Shown here: piece by piece, positions 54,118-61,856 of the stretch | Layout: each line of letters begins with the position of its first letter | How positions within the stretch are numbered: position 1 is the first letter of the stretch | Source of the DNA: Actinomycetota bacterium | GTDB lineage: Bacteria; Actinomycetota; Actinomycetes; S36-B12 | Assembly: GCA_017856385.1 (NCBI GenBank) | Contig: JAFMFD010000001.1 | Span: 47,634-111,633 of the forward strand | DNA length: 64,000 bases | Direction of reading: 5' to 3' | Notes under the pieces: model-generated | The model's input: only the letters and a program-made list of their open reading frames with translations | Told to the model about the DNA's origin: nothing | The model's database searches: none | Made by a program: the position numbers and the translations under genes

Positions 54118-55206
54118 ATGGTCAACGCATTCACCCATGAGGTGCCGGCGGCCCGCGTGGTGTTCGCCAACGGATCGATCATCAGGGTCGGTGACGAGCT
54201 CGAGCGGCTGGGCTGCTCGAAAGCCCTGATGGTGGCCGGAGGCGCCGAAGGGGTCTTCGCTGATCAGATCGAGCGCGATCTTGGTGGTCGAATCGTGGGC
54301 CGGTTCTCCGATGTGGTGATGCATGTGCCCGTCGAGATCGCTCAGCGCGCTGTCGCGGTGGCCAGACGTTGTGACGCCGACAGTGTGATCGCTGTCGGGG
54401 GCGGATCGTCGATGGGAATGGCCAAGGCAATTGCCAAGGAGACGGGCCTGCCCATCCTCGCGGTACCGACGACGTACGCAGGCTCGGAGATGACGAGCAT
54501 CTGGGGTATGACCGAAGGGCGGCGCAAGACCACCGGCCGAGATCCCAAGGTCCTTCCTCGCGCCGTCGTCTACGACCCGGAGCTCACCGTGAGCCTGCCG
54601 GTCGGCATCTCGGCAGCGAGCGGCATGAACGCCCTTGCCCACCTCGTCGAAGGGCTCTATGCCCCAGCCGTCTCGCCGATCTCCTTCCTGCAGGCTCAGG
54701 AAGGGATTCGAGCGCTCGCGAGTGCACTTCCGCGCGTGGTGGATGATCCTTCGGACCTCGACGCACGAGGCGAGGCCCTCTACGGGGCGTGGCTGGCAGG
54801 CTGGACGCTGGGCACGACAGGCATGGGAATCCACCACAAGATCTGCCACACCCTTGGGGGGACCTACGACCTGCCGCACGCTCCCTCCCACTCCGCGGTG
54901 ATCGCCTACGCGACCGACTTCAATGCGGCGCACGCTCCGGAGGCGATGCGCGCCATCGTCAGCGCCCTGAACTCCGCGGGCATCTCCTGCTCCTCCGCGG
55001 CGGAGGGGATCTGGATCCTGGCGAGTCGCATCGCAGCCCCGACATCCCTGCGTGACATCGGATTCGACATCGATGCCGTGGAGGAGGTGGCGACCATCGT
55101 CGTCGACGCGCGACCCATCAATCCCCGTCCGGTTGACGTGGACGGTGTTCGTGCTCTGCTCATCGCCGCATATCAAGGAGCCAGGCCCGGGGGTTCCCTC
55201 TCGTGA
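54118..55206 (+). CDS. Maleylacetate reductase
   Basis: A 362-residue group-III (iron-type) alcohol dehydrogenase family enzyme. GGGSSMGMAKAIAKE is the NAD-binding loop, VPTTYAGSEMTSIWGMT is typical of maleylacetate reductases, and GIHHKICHTLGGTYDLPHAPSHSAV carries the metal-site histidines. It reduces maleylacetate to 3-oxoadipate. It lies 47 bases upstream of hydroxyquinol dioxygenase, the enzyme that makes its substrate. ATG 54118 has only a weak ribosome-binding site. Confidence 0.9.
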   Translation: MVNAFTHEVPAARVVFANGSIIRVGDELERLGCSKALMVAGGAEGVFADQIERDLGGRIVGRFSDVVMHVPVEIAQRAVAVARRCDADSVIAVGGGSSMGMAKAIAKETGLPILAVPTTYAGSEMTSIWGMTEGRRKTTGRDPKVLPRAVVYDPELTVSLPVGISAASGMNALAHLVEGLYAPAVSPISFLQAQEGIRALASALPRVVDDPSDLDARGEALYGAWLAGWTLGTTGMGIHHKICHTLGGTYDLPHAPSHSAVIAYATDFNAAHAPEAMRAIVSALNSAGISCSSAAEGIWILASRIAAPTSLRDIGFDIDAVEEVATIVVDARPINPRPVDVDGVRALLIAAYQGARPGGSLS

Positions 55207-55252
55207 CCACCCGTGAATGCCTCACCAGGATGACCGCCCAAGGGAGGAATGA

Positions 55253-56095
55253 ATGATCCGCACGACTGGGGCGTCACTGACGGAGGAGGTGGTCTCGCGG
55301 CTCGGCTCGACGCCCGACCCCCGAATGCGAGAAGTGATGCAGGCCCTTGTCCGTCATCTGCATGCCTTTGCCACCGAGGTGCAGCTGACGGACGCGGAAT
55401 GGCTCGCAGGAATCCGGTTCCTCACGGCCACGGGGCAGATGTGCGACGACGTCAGGCAGGAGTTCATCCTGCTCTCCGACACTCTGGGGCTGTCATCTCT
55501 GGTCGACCTCATCAACCATTCGGATGTCGAGGCCCTGGCTACTGAGACGACCATCCTCGGACCCTTCTACGTGCCGGAGTCGCCTTGGCGTGAGAACGCA
55601 AGCTCGATCGTCGAGTTCGAGGATGGTGGTGAGGCCACCATCGTTCGAGGAGTGGTTCGGGATGACCGTGGCACGCCCATCCGCGATGCCATCGTGGACG
55701 TATGGCACAACGCTGCAACAGGTTTCTACGCTGTCCAGCAGCCCGAGGTGCAGCCGGCAACCAATCTGCGCGGTCGATTTCGCACCAATGAGGATGGCCG
55801 GTACGAGTTTCTCACCGTCCGACCCGTGCCCTACCCGATCCCCAACGATGGCCCGGTGGGTCGGTTGCTACGCGATACCGGGCGACACGAGTGGCGCGCC
55901 GCCCACATCCACATGAAGGTCAGCGCAGACGGTCACATCCCGCTCACGACTCACGTCTTCGACCGAGCCAGCGACTTTCTCGACTCCGACACCGTCTTCG
56001 GCGTCAAGGACTCGCTGATCGCTGACTTCGTGCCGGGCGATGACGGATCCTTGATATGTGAGTACGACATCACCCTGGTCCGCGAGGCGAAGTAG
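55253..56095 (+). CDS. Hydroxyquinol 1,2-dioxygenase
   Basis: A 280-residue intradiol dioxygenase. The N-terminal helical dimerisation domain (1-95) precedes LGPFYVPESPW. Fe(III) ligands are likely the tyrosines in FYAVQQ and in VPYPIPNDGPVG, and the two histidines of WRAAHIHMKV. DVWHNAATGFYAV and RGRFRTNEDGRYEF are family motifs. It converts benzene-1,2,4-triol to maleylacetate. ATG 55253 follows GGGAGGA. The resorcinol or nitrophenol hydroxylase that would feed it is not in the window. Confidence 0.9.
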   Translation: MIRTTGASLTEEVVSRLGSTPDPRMREVMQALVRHLHAFATEVQLTDAEWLAGIRFLTATGQMCDDVRQEFILLSDTLGLSSLVDLINHSDVEALATETTILGPFYVPESPWRENASSIVEFEDGGEATIVRGVVRDDRGTPIRDAIVDVWHNAATGFYAVQQPEVQPATNLRGRFRTNEDGRYEFLTVRPVPYPIPNDGPVGRLLRDTGRHEWRAAHIHMKVSADGHIPLTTHVFDRASDFLDSDTVFGVKDSLIADFVPGDDGSLICEYDITLVREAK

Positions 56096-56125
56096 TCGGG
56101 CCGGCTCAGGCCTTCGCGACGTCCC

Positions 56126-57559
56126 CTACGCGTCGATCTGGATGACGACGGCCTTCGGCTCGGTGAAGAACTCGCGGCTGAAGTTGCCGCCCTCGCGACC
56201 CACTCCGGAGTCGCCTACGCCACCGAAGGGGGCGCGCAGGTCACGGATGAAGAAGCAGTTGACCCACACCGTGCCGGCGTTGAGCTTCGCGGCCATGCGG
56301 TGCGCGCGCGACAGGTTCTCGGTGAACACCATGGCGTTCAGGCCGTATTTGGTGTCGTTGGCCAGGGCCACGGCCTCGGCCTCGGTGTCGAACCGCGTCG
56401 CGACCGTGACCGGCCCGAAGATCTCCTCCCTGACCACGCGAGCGGTGCCCGGTGCATCGGTGATGATCGTCGGACGGACCCCCCAGCCCTCGCCCACGCC
56501 GCCCGTGAGCACATGTCCGCCGCCGAGGGCGTCTTGGCCCAGGTAGCCCGACACCTTGGTGAAGTGCTCCTCGCTCGCGAGCGCGGGGGAGAACTGGGTC
56601 GCCGGGTCCTTGGGGTCGCCAATCACGAGGGACTCGGCAGCAGCCTTGTAGCGGGCCATGAACTCGTCGTAGATCCCGCTCTGGACGTACAGCCGGCTCC
56701 CGGCGAGGCACACCTGGCCCGCGTTGCGGAAGATCGCCTCAACTGCCCAGTGCACGGCGTTGTCGAGGTCGGCGTCGTCGAAGATGATGTTGGCGCCCTT
56801 GCCGCCGAGCTCGAGGCTCACCGGGATCAGGTTGCGCGCCGCAACGCCACTGATGATCTTGCCCGTTCCGGACTCGCCCGTGAACGTGATCCGGTCGACG
56901 TCGGGGTTCTCGGTGAGTGCCGAGCCCGCGGAGTCCGGGCCGTAGCCGTGCACGACGTTCAGCACGCCGGGCGGAAAGCCTGCCTCGATGGCCAGCCGCG
57001 CCAGGATCGTTGCCGAGACGGGGGTGTCCTCCGCCGGCTTCCACACCACGGTGTTGCCCCAGGCGAGAGCGGGCATGACCTTCCAGGTGCCGAGCATCAG
57101 CGGGAAGTTCCACGGCGAGATCGCGACGGCGACGCCGACGGGGTCCCAGCGGCTGTAGGCGTGATGGCCGGAGTCCATCGGGTAGGCGTCGGCGGTCGAC
57201 ATGCGGGCATGGTCGGCGAAGAACCGGACGTTCAGGATCGAGCGCGTCACGTCGTGCTGCGACTGCGTGATCGGCTTGGCCATGTCGCGCGTGTCGGCCA
57301 TGGCGAGCTCGTCGCGGTGCTCCTCCATGAGGTCGGCCAGGCGGTGCATCAGCTGCTGGCGCTTCTCCTGGCCCATCCGGGACCACGGGCCCTCGTCGAA
57401 GGCGCGTCGGGCCGCGGCGACGGCACGATCGGCATCGGCCTTGCCGCCCAGGGCGATGGTCGCCCACGGCTCACGGGTGTAGGGGTCGATATCCGCCATG
57501 GTGGCGCCGTCAAGGGAGGGCACCTCCGCGCCATCGATGATGTGGCCGTAGAAGTCCAT
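56126..57559 (-). CDS. Aldehyde dehydrogenase, hydroxymuconic/aminomuconic-semialdehyde type
   Basis: A 477-residue ALDH. SPWNFPLMLGTWKVMPALAWGN, TFTGESGTGKII, LELGGKGANIIF and FRNAGQVCLAGSR (catalytic Cys) give the core. The C-terminus VWVNCFFIRDLRAPFGGVGDSGVGREGG...FFTEPKAVV is the fingerprint of 2-hydroxymuconic, 2-aminomuconic and 5-carboxymethyl-2-hydroxymuconic semialdehyde dehydrogenases. It could supply the AmnC step missing from the kynurenine operon about 30 kb away, or serve another meta pathway. ATG 57559 follows AAGGGATCTC. Confidence 0.85.
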   Translation of the reverse strand: MDFYGHIIDGAEVPSLDGATMADIDPYTREPWATIALGGKADADRAVAAARRAFDEGPWSRMGQEKRQQLMHRLADLMEEHRDELAMADTRDMAKPITQSQHDVTRSILNVRFFADHARMSTADAYPMDSGHHAYSRWDPVGVAVAISPWNFPLMLGTWKVMPALAWGNTVVWKPAEDTPVSATILARLAIEAGFPPGVLNVVHGYGPDSAGSALTENPDVDRITFTGESGTGKIISGVAARNLIPVSLELGGKGANIIFDDADLDNAVHWAVEAIFRNAGQVCLAGSRLYVQSGIYDEFMARYKAAAESLVIGDPKDPATQFSPALASEEHFTKVSGYLGQDALGGGHVLTGGVGEGWGVRPTIITDAPGTARVVREEIFGPVTVATRFDTEAEAVALANDTKYGLNAMVFTENLSRAHRMAAKLNAGTVWVNCFFIRDLRAPFGGVGDSGVGREGGNFSREFFTEPKAVVIQIDA

Positions 57560-57702
57560 GAGATCCCTTCGTCGGGTGGGGGTCACTCGTCGGCGTGGCC
57601 GCGGACTCCGAGGCTAGGGACCGGCGGGGCCGCGTGTGGCCCACTGTTCCGCGGAACGGAACGCAGTCCCACGGACCGGTACGCCGCCTCCCGCTCCTCG
57701 GC

Positions 57703-58956
57703 TCAGACCGAGACGGGCGCGCGGTCGAAGCCCGGCCGCAGCGGCATCCCGGACGAGCCGCCCGGGCCGAGCCGCACGCCGAGCATCTGGTGCAGCTCGA
57801 TCTGGTTGATGTCGAAGCCCAGCCGCGACGCCGCCATGTACAGCCGCCAGACCCGCGCCGTGCCGAGGCTGGACTCCGCGACGGCCGCATCCCAGTTGGC
57901 CTCGAGGTTCTCGCACCAGTGGGTCAGGGTCAGCGCGTAGTGCTCGCGCAGGTTCTCCTCATGCCGGATCTCGAATCCGGCGGAGTTCATCGCGCTCATC
58001 ACCTGCGCGGGACCGGACAGTTCGCCGTCGGGGAAGACGTAGCGGTTGATGAACGACTTCTTGAAGTGCGTCTGCCAGCCGTCGTTGGGTCGCGTGATCG
58101 TGTGGTTGAGCAGGCGGCCCTCGGGGCGCAGGCGCTCGTAGAGGAACGAGAAGTACGACGGATAGTTCGCGCGGCCGATGTGTTCGGTGAGCCCGATCGA
58201 CGAGATCGCGTCGAATCCCGTCTCGGGGACGTCGCGGTAGTCACTGAACCGGATCTGCGCCACGCTGTCCAGGCCGGCGTCGGAGATCGCCTGCTGGCCC
58301 CACATCGCCTGCTGCTGCGAGAGGGTCACGCCGATGGCGGTGACGCCGTAGTTCTTGACGGCGTGCAGCACCATGCCGCCCCAGCCGCAGCCGACGTCAA
58401 GCAGGCGCATGCCCGGCTGCAGGCCGAGCTTGCGGCAGACGAGGTCGAACTTCTCCTCCTGCGCCGTCTCGAGCGAGGCGTCCGCAGTCGGGAACACCGC
58501 GCACGTGTAGGCCATCGACGGGCCGAGCACGTACGAGTAGAAGCGGTTGCTGACGTCGTAGTGATGGTGGATCGCCTCGGCATCGCGGTTCTTGGAGTGC
58601 CGACGGCCGCCGAGCCTGCGCTCCTGCGGGGGCGGCGCGGGGCGCTTGACGGCGAAAGGTGCGAACGCACGGGCGAGGTCGAGCTTGTCGCGCCAGGTCA
58701 GGTGGTCCAGCGGCAGGGGGTAGAGCCGGCTGAGGGCGGTGTAGGCGTCGCCGATGATCTCCAGGTCGCCCTGGACGTAGGCGCGGGCGAGGCCCAGCTG
58801 GCTCGGCGCGCTGGCGAAATACTCGACCGCGCGGGGGCTGCGCACGTCGAGGACGACCTCGGCGTCAGCCGGCCCGGCGCTCGAGCCGTCGTAGGCCCGG
58901 AAGCCCACGCCCCGCTCGGCCGGGACGATCATGGAGAAGGCGTCTGCCAGCTTCAT
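57703..58956 (-). CDS. tmsB: SAM-dependent fatty-acid methyltransferase, probable 10-methyl fatty acid synthase
   Basis: A 417-residue cyclopropane-fatty-acid-synthase-family enzyme. HHHYDVSNRFYSYVLGPSMAYTCAVF (about 131-156) is the lipid-headgroup segment, LLDVGCGWGGMVLHAV the SAM-binding site, and SSIGLTEHIGRANYPSYF the active-site glutamate region. Paired upstream with a FAD-binding oxidoreductase gene that overlaps it by four bases. This pair makes 10-methylene and then 10-methyl fatty acids (tuberculostearic type). Membrane-surface enzyme acting on oleoyl phospholipids. Confidence 0.85.
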   Translation of the reverse strand: MKLADAFSMIVPAERGVGFRAYDGSSAGPADAEVVLDVRSPRAVEYFASAPSQLGLARAYVQGDLEIIGDAYTALSRLYPLPLDHLTWRDKLDLARAFAPFAVKRPAPPPQERRLGGRRHSKNRDAEAIHHHYDVSNRFYSYVLGPSMAYTCAVFPTADASLETAQEEKFDLVCRKLGLQPGMRLLDVGCGWGGMVLHAVKNYGVTAIGVTLSQQQAMWGQQAISDAGLDSVAQIRFSDYRDVPETGFDAISSIGLTEHIGRANYPSYFSFLYERLRPEGRLLNHTITRPNDGWQTHFKKSFINRYVFPDGELSGPAQVMSAMNSAGFEIRHEENLREHYALTLTHWCENLEANWDAAVAESSLGTARVWRLYMAASRLGFDINQIELHQMLGVRLGPGGSSGMPLRPGFDRAPVSV

Positions 58957-60359
58957 TGGCGTTCCACCACCTTGGCGTAGAGGTCCCTCAGACGACCCTG
59001 AGGATCGTAGTTGTCTTTGAGGCCGGCGTACTCGTCTCCGCCGTAGATCGACCAGAAGGTCGCCCGGTCGTAGAACGCCGTGGAGTACAGGGACTTGCGG
59101 CCGTCGAGCTTGGTGACCATCTCCTCGATCCGGCGGTTGACCGAGCCGTCGGAGGGGTCGACGCCCTCCGGGAGCGCGACCGTGGACCAGAAGCCGACGT
59201 TCACGTAGAGCACCTCGGGGTCGAACTCGTACAGCGGCCAGCGTGCCTGCGGATCGCGCTGGCGCAGGGGGCACACCCACACCGGCTCGATGCCGACCTC
59301 GCGATGGAAGAAGTCGAGGAACTCCGGCAGCCGGTCGACCGGCACCTCGATGTCCTGGACCACGGCCTCGCGGACGGGGCGGCCACGGCGGCGGGCCACC
59401 CGGTTGGACAGGTCGTGCCGGCGCTCGAAGGCGATGATCTTCCAGTACACGTCGCTGCGGAGCCTCGACTTCGGCCACAGTCGACGGATCGCCGGCTTCT
59501 GCGCACCGAAGGCACGCGAGCACCAGAACCAGTCGGTGTCCCAGCGCCACAGGTAGTCGTGGATGGTCAGGGCATCGATCGTCCGCTGCTGGATGGACCG
59601 GTAATAGATGCCCATGCCGGTGTAGTCGCTCGGGGCCATCCCAGCGGGGAGCTCGTCGACCATCGTGCCGACCGTCAGGTACTGCTCGTCGGCGGAGAAG
59701 ACGGTGCCGTCGAGGAAGTCGACCGCACGGCCCTCGAACGAGCGCTCCTGCGCGATCTGCGCAATCGCCTCGGTCATGGCCTCAGCGGTGGCGTAGCGCA
59801 CGTGGCGCAGCAGGACGTAAGGCCGCGTGGGCTCCAGCTCGATCCTCAGGCGGAGGGCGTAGCCCAGCGAGCCGTAGGAGTTGGGGAAGCCGTAGAAGAG
59901 GTCCCGGTGCGGATCGTCGTCGGCGCCGGTCACCGTCAGGATGCGGCCGTCGCCCGTGAGGATGTCCATCTCGAGGACGGACTCGTGAGGTGTGCCGTTG
60001 CGGAAGCTCGCGCTCTCGATCCCGAGTCCGGTGACGGCGCCGCCGAGGGTGATCGTGCGCAGTTGCGGAACGCACATCGGCATCAGGCCGTAGGGCAGCG
60101 TGGCGTCCACGAGGTGCTCGTACGTGGTCATGCCCAGGACCTCGGCCGTGCGGGTAACCGGGTCGACGTGCAGCACCCCGTCGAAGGCGGCCACGTCGAG
60201 GCCGAGCGCTGCAGCGTCGCGCGGGCGGAAGAGGTTGGAGGTGCGCTTGGCGAGCCGGATCGGTGTGCCCGGGGGAATCGCCTGGTACTCCGCCTGGAGT
60301 CGCTCGCGCAGGGTGGCATACCGCTGCTGCCAGGGCGCCTCCTGCGACACGGCCGTCAT
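58953..60359 (-). CDS. tmsA: FAD-binding oxidoreductase, probable 10-methylene-fatty-acid reductase
   Basis: A 468-residue FAD_binding_4/VAO-type flavoprotein. The FAD domain spans about 35-215 (VAAFDGVLHVDPVTRTAEVLGMTTYEHLV, TITLGGAVTGLGIESASFRNGTPHESVLEMDILTGDG). The second half is a cap domain. Close in pattern to mycobacterial BfaA/TmsA, which reduces the 10-methylene intermediate. TACCGT lies seven bases before ATG 60359. Stop and tmsB start overlap (ATGA). The third gene, tmsC, is not seen. Confidence 0.85.
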   Translation of the reverse strand: MTAVSQEAPWQQRYATLRERLQAEYQAIPPGTPIRLAKRTSNLFRPRDAAALGLDVAAFDGVLHVDPVTRTAEVLGMTTYEHLVDATLPYGLMPMCVPQLRTITLGGAVTGLGIESASFRNGTPHESVLEMDILTGDGRILTVTGADDDPHRDLFYGFPNSYGSLGYALRLRIELEPTRPYVLLRHVRYATAEAMTEAIAQIAQERSFEGRAVDFLDGTVFSADEQYLTVGTMVDELPAGMAPSDYTGMGIYYRSIQQRTIDALTIHDYLWRWDTDWFWCSRAFGAQKPAIRRLWPKSRLRSDVYWKIIAFERRHDLSNRVARRRGRPVREAVVQDIEVPVDRLPEFLDFFHREVGIEPVWVCPLRQRDPQARWPLYEFDPEVLYVNVGFWSTVALPEGVDPSDGSVNRRIEEMVTKLDGRKSLYSTAFYDRATFWSIYGGDEYAGLKDNYDPQGRLRDLYAKVVERQ

Positions 60360-60437
60360 GCGGCACACGGTATCGGCCCCGATGGCGTGGGCATCGGGGC
60401 CGGGGGGCCGGTGGAGCGGCGCCGTGCGCGGGACGGC

Positions 60438-60443
60438 GACAAT
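60438..60443 (+). promoter_or_regulatory. -10 hexamer GACAAT for membrane-protein/DODA operon
   Basis: GACAAT, GGCCCC, then ATG 60450: six-base leaderless spacing. Confidence 0.4.
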
Positions 60444-60449
60444 GGCCCC

Positions 60450-61046
60450 ATGACCCGGATCACCCGCCGCCGATGGTTCGGCCCGCTGGTCGGGCTGGTC
60501 ACCTTCCTCGTCGTCCTCGTCGTCGGTGGGGGCCTGACAATCGTGGTGGACTCCGGCGTCCGCGCCGCGGAGATGGACGTGCTGCTCAGCGAGGTCGAGG
60601 CCTCCGAGTTGGAGATGACGGTCGTCCAGACCGAGGTCCAGCGCATCAGTGAGGAGTTCGGGCAGCTCCCTTCGCCCACGGACGCCGACCGCGAGCAGCT
60701 CGTCAAGGACCTTGCGGCCACCGCGGCCACGGGGAAGCAGGCCATCGGCGAGGCGGGCGACGCGGTCGGGCAGCTGGAGTTCCTGCCCTGGCACGCCGCT
60801 CTGACCCGTGCGCAGGAGGACTACCTGGCCCACAACCTCGCCTGGCAGGAGTACCTCGGCCGCGCAGCAGAGGACCCCCTCGAGCTGACCGCTCCGCAGG
60901 ACCTCGTCGACTCGACCTTCGCCGACTCCGAGGTGTCGATGCGCGAGGCGGTGCCGCCGGTGTTCGGCCGGGCGCTGGCCGATCGCGTCGACATCATCTA
61001 CGCCGAGCCTGAGAGCGCGTCGGAGGGCGAGGGACAGGCGGCATGA
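60450..61046 (+). CDS. Membrane-anchored extracytoplasmic helical protein
   Basis: A 198-residue protein. The N-terminus is very basic (RITRRRW), followed by a single hydrophobic helix (about 11-35) and a long, acidic, helix-prone domain outside (MDVLLSEVEASELEMTVVQTEVQRISEEF and later segments), with an acidic tail. The pattern resembles sensor or scaffold proteins with a four-helix-bundle ectodomain. Family not recognised. Overlaps the dioxygenase gene by four bases (ATGA). Confidence 0.6.
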   Translation: MTRITRRRWFGPLVGLVTFLVVLVVGGGLTIVVDSGVRAAEMDVLLSEVEASELEMTVVQTEVQRISEEFGQLPSPTDADREQLVKDLAATAATGKQAIGEAGDAVGQLEFLPWHAALTRAQEDYLAHNLAWQEYLGRAAEDPLELTAPQDLVDSTFADSEVSMREAVPPVFGRALADRVDIIYAEPESASEGEGQAA

Positions 61047-61804
61047 GGCCGGTCTTCCTCGGTCACGGTGCACCGCCGCTGCTCGACGACCCGGTGTGGG
61101 TGCCGGAGCTTCGCGCGTGGTCGGACCGGATGGATCGACCCACGGGGATCGTCATCGTGTCGGCGCACTGGGAGTCCGCGCCCGCAATGCTGTCGTGTTC
61201 CGACGCGGGCACGCCGCTGGTCTACGACTTCGGCGGCTTCGCCCCGCACTACTACGAGATGACGTACCCGACGCCCGATGCCTCGCTGCTCGCGGCGCGC
61301 GTGCAGGCGCTGTTCCCGGGCACGCTCACGGTGCATTCCACGCGCGGGCTCGACCACGGTGCGTGGGTCCCGCTGAAGGTCATGTACCCGGAGGCCGACA
61401 TCCCCACCGTGCAGCTGTCGCTGCCCACCCTCGATGCGGAGTCACTGATCTACCTCGGCGCACGGCTGCGGCCCCTGCGCGACGAGGGCGTGCTGATCGT
61501 CGGGTCCGGGTTCCTCACCCACGGCCTGCCCTTCCTTACGGAGTGGCGCATCGACGCGGTGCCGCCTGGCTGGAGCCGCGATTTCGACCTGTGGGCCGCC
61601 GACGCCATCGCCCGCGGTGACATCGACGAGCTGGCCGACTTCCGGTCGCGTGCGCCGGGGATGCCCTACGCCCACCCGACGGTCGAACACCTCGCGCCCC
61701 TCTTCGTGGCGATCGGGGCCGCGGCCGAGCCCGACGGACCGGTCGACACCGTGATCGACGGCTACTTCATGGGCCTGGCGAAACGATCGTTCGAGTTCGC
61801 CTGA
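61043..61804 (+). CDS. DODA-type class III extradiol dioxygenase
   Basis: A 253-residue LigB-superfamily protein. Putative Fe/Zn ligands are the histidines in FLGHGAPPL, VSAHWESAP and, towards the C-terminus, HPTVEHLAPLF; RGLDHGAWVPL carries a further conserved His, and GSGFLTHGL is also conserved. This is the YgiD/DOPA-4,5-dioxygenase type, a cytosolic catechol ring-opening family. The physiological substrate is unknown; a tyrosinase that could produce DOPA is encoded 32 kb away, but no link is shown. Translationally coupled to the membrane protein upstream. Confidence 0.85.
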   Translation: MRPVFLGHGAPPLLDDPVWVPELRAWSDRMDRPTGIVIVSAHWESAPAMLSCSDAGTPLVYDFGGFAPHYYEMTYPTPDASLLAARVQALFPGTLTVHSTRGLDHGAWVPLKVMYPEADIPTVQLSLPTLDAESLIYLGARLRPLRDEGVLIVGSGFLTHGLPFLTEWRIDAVPPGWSRDFDLWAADAIARGDIDELADFRSRAPGMPYAHPTVEHLAPLFVAIGAAAEPDGPVDTVIDGYFMGLAKRSFEFA

Positions 61805-61856
61805 CCGCTGCTCATCGGCCTCGGAGCGCGGGGCAGCAGCACTAGGCTCGCGCGCA

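Noticed and set aside
56126..57559. Assigning this ALDH as part of the hydroxyquinol operon
   Set aside because: It is on the opposite strand, and the ortho pathway through maleylacetate has no semialdehyde step.
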